From assembly GCA_036346225.1 (NCBI GenBank), contig JARFIW010000900.1, forward strand, positions 2,108,001 to 2,172,000: 64,000 nt of DNA. The letters are read 5' to 3'. Origin of the DNA: Platerodrilus igneus (Eukaryota; Arthropoda; Insecta; Coleoptera; Lycidae). Shown one piece after another: positions 57,245 to 64,000 of the stretch. The first letter of the stretch is position 1. The number at the start of each line of letters is the position of its first letter. The translations under genes and the position numbers were made by a program. The notes below the pieces were generated by a model that was not told the origin of the DNA, searched no databases, and saw only the letters and a list, made by a program, of their open reading frames with translations.

Positions 57245-60200
57245 ATTAAAAACGGTTTTAATAAAAGTTACTTATAAAATAATTGTCTATGTGGGAAAGT
57301 CATTGAATATTTTTTTACCTAAAAAAAAAATTTTTTTTTGCTGATAATAGGGCGATTTAAACAAAACCAGTAACTTTCCCAAAATGTGGGAATAATTTTT
57401 ATAAATTTTCATCAAAATTGCACACTACAATTTATCGAATAAATCAAATATTAGTATTTTTTAGAAAAATACACCTGCAATGTGCTGCTGTGGAAAAATT
57501 CAGATCTTCCATGTCACACACTATTGTAAAACAGAAATGGTTTGAATACATGCTATATAAAACAAAACACAACAAACATCTATTGAGATCATACTATCCT
57601 TATGAGAGTTTTCGACTATAGTCGTAATTGCTCGCAAATCTATTTATAACATTCATTATGGATATTATTTAGCGTCTCAGCAATTATAGAAATGCGTTGT
57701 TCTTCATAAACCTTAGATTTATATAAATTTTTGTTGGGTTTGACTATTTAGTGAAGTAGTTAATTGGTATTCCCCCAGTGTGAGTAGTGTAAGACTTGTT
57801 AAAAAGAATAAACACAGAATTGTTTAATTTTCATGCTCAAGTTCAATTAATGTTTTGGGATAAATTTAAAAGCTATCAGTAATATTTCGCTCATATTTAG
57901 GCTTGTATAGTAATAAGGAATAGTGTGATAAAGGTTCTTACGGTTAATTAGAATTTACAAACCATGTTTAGTTAAGTTTCTTTTACCCTCAAACTACTAT
58001 AATACACGTAAAATGTACTTTTGTTCATTATGGTACAAATTCACCTTTCCCAAACTCCCATACGCAATTGTGATGGAACAAAATTTGACAAGCTGCAATG
58101 AAAACGGAAATAAATAAAAGCAAAACAAACTTTGGACTACTTAAAAATGCAAGACATCCATTTTTATCCTACTAGAGGAATGTTTACTGTGTCCGATTCA
58201 GTACAATTTTAAATATATAGAGCAATGTATACATATTGAAAATTTGTATTTTATATTTATATCTATTTTTAATTGTAAAAAATTTACTGAAATAAAACAA
58301 TCTTGGCCGTTGCGGCCACTTTGTGTATTATTTCGTCGTTAGAAAATGATAAAGGAAACAAAGGTGTGATAAGAAAAGAAACCAAACCAACATTTGTAAC
58401 TTTTCACAAACTGTAATCAAAACCCACTTGACACTTTATCTAATCATTTTTTATTAGAGATACGTTTAAACCATTATTCTGTTTTTCCCATTTATTAGCC
58501 AATTAATTAATATAACAGCTTTGTCAATTGCATATTAGAAATTGTAAAATAACTGTGCGATGCAAATGTAGTAATGTTAAATCTTATAATTTCTTGTTCC
58601 CTAATAACTTTTTTTTACATTAGATATCGGAATTTCAAAGGTTTTCACTAATTATAAATGTTAGAGAATATGTATAATTAAAATATCTGTGAAGTTTATA
58701 ACTGGACTAATAAATTCCACAGCACTACCGTCTATATGTGCTCCCTGGTACTTCATAAACCAAGTAGGCGGAGTGCTATACTTCATATCCTTTTCTAATG
58801 AATATCTGCATCTCGACATTTCGTCCCGCTCTACGCTACCTCACCCCAACCCGCGCTTTTAGAGCAGATGGTAGGTAACCTGCCGTGATGAGTTCTTAAC
58901 ACGTGTAAGGTATTATTCCGAACTTTATTGACTAATCGCATAAATCATTGTGATGTCTTTTCTTCTATGTTAAGTGCACCTACTCAAGTTTTGCATGTTA
59001 TCAGTTTCGATGGTTATGACAAAGTGTTATATATAAAAAAATATCTTCCCTTCATGCTCGATTCGAAATATTTTCACCAGAATACTTACAAATAAATTAA
59101 GACTACCTAACATATATAATATTTATCTTACTGAAACCTTAACTTACACCAGGGGAAGGAGCTCTTTAATTTTTAAAAAAGTAGAAATTTTAATGTAAAA
59201 CTTTTTCTTTCCAAGACAATGTTATCATAGACGTCAACGTTACATCTTATTAATCAAAACAAATAAATCACAAAACTGTACTAATTTAGAGTACAAAGTA
59301 ACCATGTTATAGTTCCTAACCTTAAAAATTGTCATAATGAATTTGACAGTATAAGATACAAAAATAATTCTTTCTTAGATCAAGAATGTATGACCTAAAA
59401 ATTGTCATTTTTAAATGAAATAACCGCGACTCTATTGGTGGGATGTACCCATACAAAAACTATTAAAATAAAATATGATTATAAACATCTCAAGTGAATG
59501 TCACAACTTCATCTCCAGAATGATATAGTAAAAGTATTGTTAGTGTTTCGCTCTCATATGTTTGTTTTAGTCCATGACCTAACACACATCTGGAGATACC
59601 GGTATCAGAATCTGTTGGTTCTTATCTGTTGATACATTGGAGATGGGACCCAACAGAACTCATGTCGACTAATTATTTAAGCACCATTACATATGAAGGT
59701 TCATCACTTCTTTTTTTTACTATATGAACTATTTTGAAGCTAACTGACCTTAGAAAAACAGTTGCGCTTAGCTGCTAGTAATTTGAAAAATAATTTATAC
59801 ATTGGTGATATATTAAGTAGTTCTTCCACGCTTTATACAGTTCAAGAATTGAAAAGTCAGAATGTTAGATCATAGGATAAAAACAACAATGAATTTGTCA
59901 TAAAGGCGAATGGATTTCAATGCAGGTTGATACACTGTACCTTTTTCGTTTAAAATGCATTTTCTTTCGGCGGTTGTTGGTACTCACAATGCATTTCTTA
60001 CTTCAATCACTTTTGCACTCAAAGTGTCTTTCCAAAATTTGGGTTCTGGATTTAGATTGGTATCACAATACTATTGTCATATTTTGGAAAAAATTTGTTT
60101 ATGAGCTTCTATGTATTGCTTAGATCAAAGTTTTTTACTACGTCACTATTTAAGAAGCATGTAGTGTACAGCCAGTTACTTTATTTTGTGCTGCGTCGGA

Positions 60201-60500
60201 AAAAGGTATCTTGCTGTTGCTAATTTTGTCACCTATTTTCCCCTGGTAAGGTTTCTGATCACGCTATAATGATTAAATTAAAAGTCGCCCTGTTGAAGTT
60301 TTTATCAATGCCTAAACTTGAATTATTCACTGCGGTGCTTTTATCTAAGTTAATACATTTTGTTAGAGCTACTTATTGAAACATAACCTTTGAGAAAATC
60401 TATTTTATGTCAATTTTTGTGTGGTTCCAGTTCCAGCTTGGATCAAACTATGCTTACTATTCAAATATGTTTCTGACTAAATGTATTAATTATATCCAAA
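57245..60500. other. No feature recognised
   Basis: AT-rich, no convincing coding region on either strand. Frames of 60-70 codons here look random. Confidence 0.5.
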
Positions 60501-60549
60501 AGCGCACTTTATCCGAATTTTAGAGTTATTCTAGTCCGTCTACTTCGGC

Positions 60550-62250
60550 TGCCAGAAGCTTTTTTTTTTTTCTGGACCGCTATAGTAGGCAAATCGTGCT
60601 ACCTCTATCGTATTCGAAATAGAATTGGCATTTGCCGAAACTGTTCGTTCTCTCTAGAAACATCATCTGAGGAGAAACGCTTTTGTTCGTATTGTAACTG
60701 AGAAATCATTTTGACATAAAAGTCAATTAAAAAGATTTTCGTCATTACACAAAATTTAGGGCTTGATTGAACTTTGGTTAAAAACATTTCTTGTCAGGAG
60801 AAATATTATTAATTGTCCTTTCTTGTTGTCAAGATGAACCAATTGAAATTCCTTAATGTTGAAATCAAAGCTGTTCGTTAAGATGCGCCTTTGTCTATTT
60901 TTACATTTGGACTTATTTCTTAACTCGAATGGCATTTAACCGTAATAATACACATAGTTTCACAAATTTGTTGATTGAATATGTTGCCTTTTGGTTTCAC
61001 AAGCTAAACCTTATCGTTTGTCCCTGTCGATTCCCTAGACCTTTTATTATTACTATGTATTGTCCTCTGTCGCAGATCATTGAATTCTAAGCACTTTGAT
61101 TGGCATCAAACTCTAAATTCTGAATCTGACAATGAACTTTTGAAAGACCTTGCAGTGTGGCATTATGATTAGCAGTCCATTTGCACAGTTCCAAGTAAGC
61201 AGATGCAAGTAGATGGATTAGGTAATTACCAAGACTCATAGCCGATTTAATATTACCGGCACCACAAACGAAGTTGATCAAATAACCGCAGCGGCTAGCA
61301 GGAATTGAGATTGTACTTTGTCAGATAATTGTTAGAGGTTTCTAATGGCTAAAAACAGAGAGAGCCTTACACTGTATGTCACAGTGTTCAGCCTATAAAT
61401 CCGAATGGGATAATCAGAATTGAATTTCTATAAGATTAGCTGGAACACTTGATGCTTTGAATCGACCAAGATTTGGAAATGCATTTGTCGAAAATCGCAT
61501 ACAAAAACATAAGGATGTGTTCGAAATCGTAATCAAACTGAAGCAATATCACTTTAAAGACTGAGCCCATCTAGCTGGATGGGTGTGGTTAAGTGAAAAA
61601 TCACTCTTGGCTGTAGCTGCGGTATCAAAAACAATTTTAATTTTAGATTTATTATCTTCTTACTTCAACATGATGGGGACTGAAATAATGATCCTTATTC
61701 CCTGGGGCACAGTCTACCAAGGGCATATGCATTGAATCTAGGTAATCCTTCTTGAAGGCATTGAATTGGTCACGTAAGTCTGCATTAATTACTAACTTGC
61801 ATTCTAAAGAAAAGAAATGTCGTTGCGCGATGTGGTATAAATCCTTAAAAAGTAGGATGACCTCATTAAATGGTTCGATTTCTCAGAAATGTTAAAGGGT
61901 TTGGTCGAAAGGATTTTCGACAGAAGCAAGAAAAACTTAAACGGTGATAAATTGTAAGCCTTTGGCAGGATCTAAAGCGGTCCACCCAAGAATAGTATTG
62001 CTTGCCGCTGGCTGAAGAAATCTTTCTTGAATTATTCCGCCATTGACCATGAAAAGATAAATATCTGCACCAAAGAGCATATCACCTTGGCACATTCCGT
62101 GTTGGATCTGCATAATGGAGTCCCTTCAAATGGTCGAAATTATTTGTTAGCTTGGCTAGGGAGCTCGGATGCGGTTGGCGATAAAATAAATGCGATCATT
62201 TCTAAAGATTTACCGGAATCTAAAATTGATCTAACAGTACAATAATTCCA
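60550..62250 (-). pseudogene. BEL/Pao retrotransposon pol relic (protease and RT)
   Basis: Minus strand from 62250: a protease-end segment resembling YADPTRNVPR (about 62120) and an SASGKQYYSWVD-like stretch, then RDQFNAFKKDYLDSMHM (about 61760), a damaged PHH-VxR region (about 61670) and KIVFDTAATAKSDFSLN (about 61620). Then 61281-61087 carries the post-catalytic segment SLGNYLIHLLASAYLELCKW ending in LEFDANQSA. The catalytic YVDD is replaced by NFVCGA-type sequence. Order and motifs fit the BEL/Pao pol; the decay is heavy, and the part left of 61080 is only tentatively included. Confidence 0.7.
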
Positions 62251-62451
62251 CTTGGAACTACTCATATTTTACTTAACTAATTAAAAAAAACTACACTATT
62301 AATTAACTTCTCTATTTTTCACCTACCCAAACGGAAATTGATCTTTTACTTCTCTTTCCCTACTAGCCACATGTCTTATTTATATCGAGCAATTCCATAC
62401 CCACTGATGATTCACAACTATTGACACTGGTATTAATTATTACTAAGGGCG
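62251..62451. other. Unassigned stretch, possibly leader of gypsy I
   Basis: If the PBS-like site at 62452-62469 is real, this is the internal region just downstream of an LTR on the minus strand. No coding seen. Confidence 0.3.
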
Positions 62452-62469
62452 TCTACAGTTCGGGCACCA
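62452..62469 (-). promoter_or_regulatory. Possible primer binding site, gypsy I
   Basis: Minus strand TGGTGCCCGAACTGTAGAC, immediately preceded by ..GTCA. The first 12 bases match the tRNA-Lys(TTT) complement TGGCGCCCGAAC with one change; the last six do not. A single copy, unlike families K, Rep-1, Rep-2 and J. Confidence 0.35.
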
Positions 62470-62775
62470 TGACTAACTTTGATTCACTTCAATCAGGTGA
62501 TGTGGTCGTATTACTTTCTATGCACATGATATGTGAGATAATACATTTGCAAATAAACATAAACAATAAATGTCCATAACAATAGTAACTCGACTTAAAT
62601 ATTATAATCAAATTTCTAAACAAGTAGAATAAGATTTTTGGGTATTTTGTAAAGATACTTAAATTACTAAAAGTACATAAATTTACATAAAGAATACCTA
62701 AGTTTTATGCCAGCTTTAAAAATCATAGTAAGTTTTATTATATTCCTGTAATGACTTGATATTGCCACTAACCTT
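62470..62775 (-). repeat. Possible LTR of gypsy I
   Basis: Lies between the integrase relic and the PBS-like site on the minus strand; AT-rich with TTATTGTTTATG-type sequence. No second copy exists in the window for comparison, so this is inferred from position only. Confidence 0.3.
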
Positions 62776-62779
62776 ATCT

Positions 62780-64000
62780 CTAGTATTCGCCAAATATATA
62801 TACTCTGTACCATTAACTAATTGACGAATTTCGTTAATGTAATTATTTATTTGTCCTGATTGATTTATTCCAAACAGAAGTTTAGCGGGTATCTCATTTG
62901 TTGATCTATTTGTAGTATTATTTAATGCATATTTAACCTCACGTAAAGCTAAATCCCATTTTTTGGTGAATCAACTAATTTATATAACATGGGAATGATA
63001 CTACAGTTGAAAATTTCAATCTGTCTGTTGGCTCGTGGTACGCACATGACCATTAATGTATGAACAATACCATTTTCCTCTAAAAAGGTTTAAAAAGCGT
63101 CGGAAGTAAAAGTCGACCACGATCAGAAATGGCTAACTGGTTTGCTATAATTCCTGAAATATTCCTTTAACTGGTTTATTACCTCACTTGCATTTATAGT
63201 CTTAGATGCATATATTTTTATAAATTTTGTAAATGCATCCACTATAGCAAAGATATATTTATTTTGCTCACTTGATTTCTTTGAAGGTCCACAATGGTCT
63301 ATATGAATAGTGTTACATGGTTTGATTCCCTTTGAGATATGTAAAAATTCACATTTTTGTTCCCATGTTCTGGGCTAAACACTATACATTTCAAGCAATT
63401 GGAAATATAGTTTTGAACTTTGTTCTGTATGTCTGGAAACCAATAAGTTTGACGTATTGCGTCAATGCATTTGTTAATATCTACATGTCCTAATTCATTG
63501 TGACAACTTCGAATAACCTTCTCTTCCATACAACACGGAACATAAAACAACAGGGTAACGTTACTTTTCCTATACACGCGATTCCATTACGAAACTCATA
63601 ACATTTATGTTCAACTATCTCTAAAGAATTCCTAATTTCATTTATAATCTTATTCTGATTTTGCTTAATACCTAGATTTGCTTCAAAACTTGTTTCCTCG
63701 AGTACCTGTATATTATTATGACAACGGCTAAGGGTATCTACATGGTGCATTCTTGAACTGCCTCTACATTCTAGTGTATTGTCAAAATTTTGTAATGTTA
63801 AACTCCACCTCATAAGTTTAGGATTTATCTTTTTCATATTCAAAACTAAGTTAAGACTATTACAGTCGGTTATAATGGTAAGTGGTACTCCTTGTAAATA
63901 TATTCTAAACCTATTTAGACTCCTATCAATTGCTAGCATTTCTAGTTCAAAACCGTGTAATTTAGACTCTGCTTGTGTAGTGCCTTGGTTAAAATAAAAT
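62780..64000 (-). pseudogene. Gypsy I pol: RNase H and integrase, runs off the window
   Basis: Minus strand from the window edge: RNase H (KLHGFELEMLAIDRSL, then TIITDCNSLNLVLNM and LMRWSLTLQNFDNTLECR). Then the integrase zinc-binding region (CHNELGHVDINKC, QTYWFPDIQNKVQNYISNC) and the integrase core with IDHCGPSKKS (first Asp), STFTSDAFKTF-like (second Asp region) and VPRANRQIEIFN (Glu). Frameshifts at about 63500 and within the core. Different family from gypsy H (the RNase H sequences do not match). Confidence 0.88.

Noticed and set aside
58305..58320. GGCCGTTGCGGCC palindrome
   Set aside because: Short GC palindrome without repeats elsewhere; likely chance.
62027..62245. 72-residue plus-strand frame
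   Set aside because: Antisense to the BEL/Pao protease region, which explains the sequence better.

Overview
This window is nuclear DNA of an animal, most likely an insect. It is AT-rich, uses the standard code, and carries an intron-less, decayed copy of the C-terminal half of the deubiquitinase USP7. It also holds insect-typical repeats: Penelope-like elements, an RTE LINE, Ty3/gypsy and BEL/Pao retrotransposons, a ZMYM1-like hAT, an IS630/Tc1-type transposase and a tRNA-derived SINE. I see no intact host gene. Nearly every coding stretch is a broken transposable element, and the rest is long terminal-repeat-like DNA, foldback elements and microsatellites.

Layout. 1-1829 is a giant inverted repeat. 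1862-9395 is a tandem run of three LTR-like blocks (types Rep-1, Rep-1, Rep-2) separated by (TA)n tracts, with a MITE and a SINE inside. 9765-11640 is another LTR-like stretch with a minisatellite. 11700-13400 is a truncated Penelope-like element (PLE-A). 14844-18512 is a complete but dead hAT with an 8-bp target duplication. 19348-28402 is a head-to-head pair of Penelope-like elements (PLE-B); the second is split by a 1.76-kb solo LTR (K1) with a perfect 4-bp target duplication. 29345-31306 is a second K LTR in the opposite orientation, then PLE-A again (31311-32700). 32710-39085 holds a Rep-2 copy (+) and a Rep-2/Rep-1 pair (-). 39330-43630 has no recognisable gene. 43630-44700 is the USP7 retropseudogene. 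44905-48553 is a small LTR retrotransposon (J) with gag only. 49310-50790 is a transposase relic hit by a SINE. 50885-57240 is a gypsy relic (H) split by an RTE LINE. About 60550-62250 is a BEL/Pao pol relic, and 62452-64000 a second gypsy (I) running off the window.

Two themes stand out. (1) Four unrelated-looking LTR families (K, Rep-1, Rep-2, J) carry not one but two to six tandem copies of a sequence resembling the tRNA-Lys primer binding site. In K, Rep-1 and Rep-2 each copy is joined to a copy of the LTR 3' terminus. In K the target duplications show that these cassettes lie inside the LTR, and the two copies match two different tRNA-Lys primers. (2) The terminal regions of both Penelope families contain hammerhead-ribozyme-like folds in which the core pair 3-8 has changed in a compensatory way (G-C, A-U or G-U instead of C-G). 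Neither point has been tested here; both are readings of the sequence by eye.
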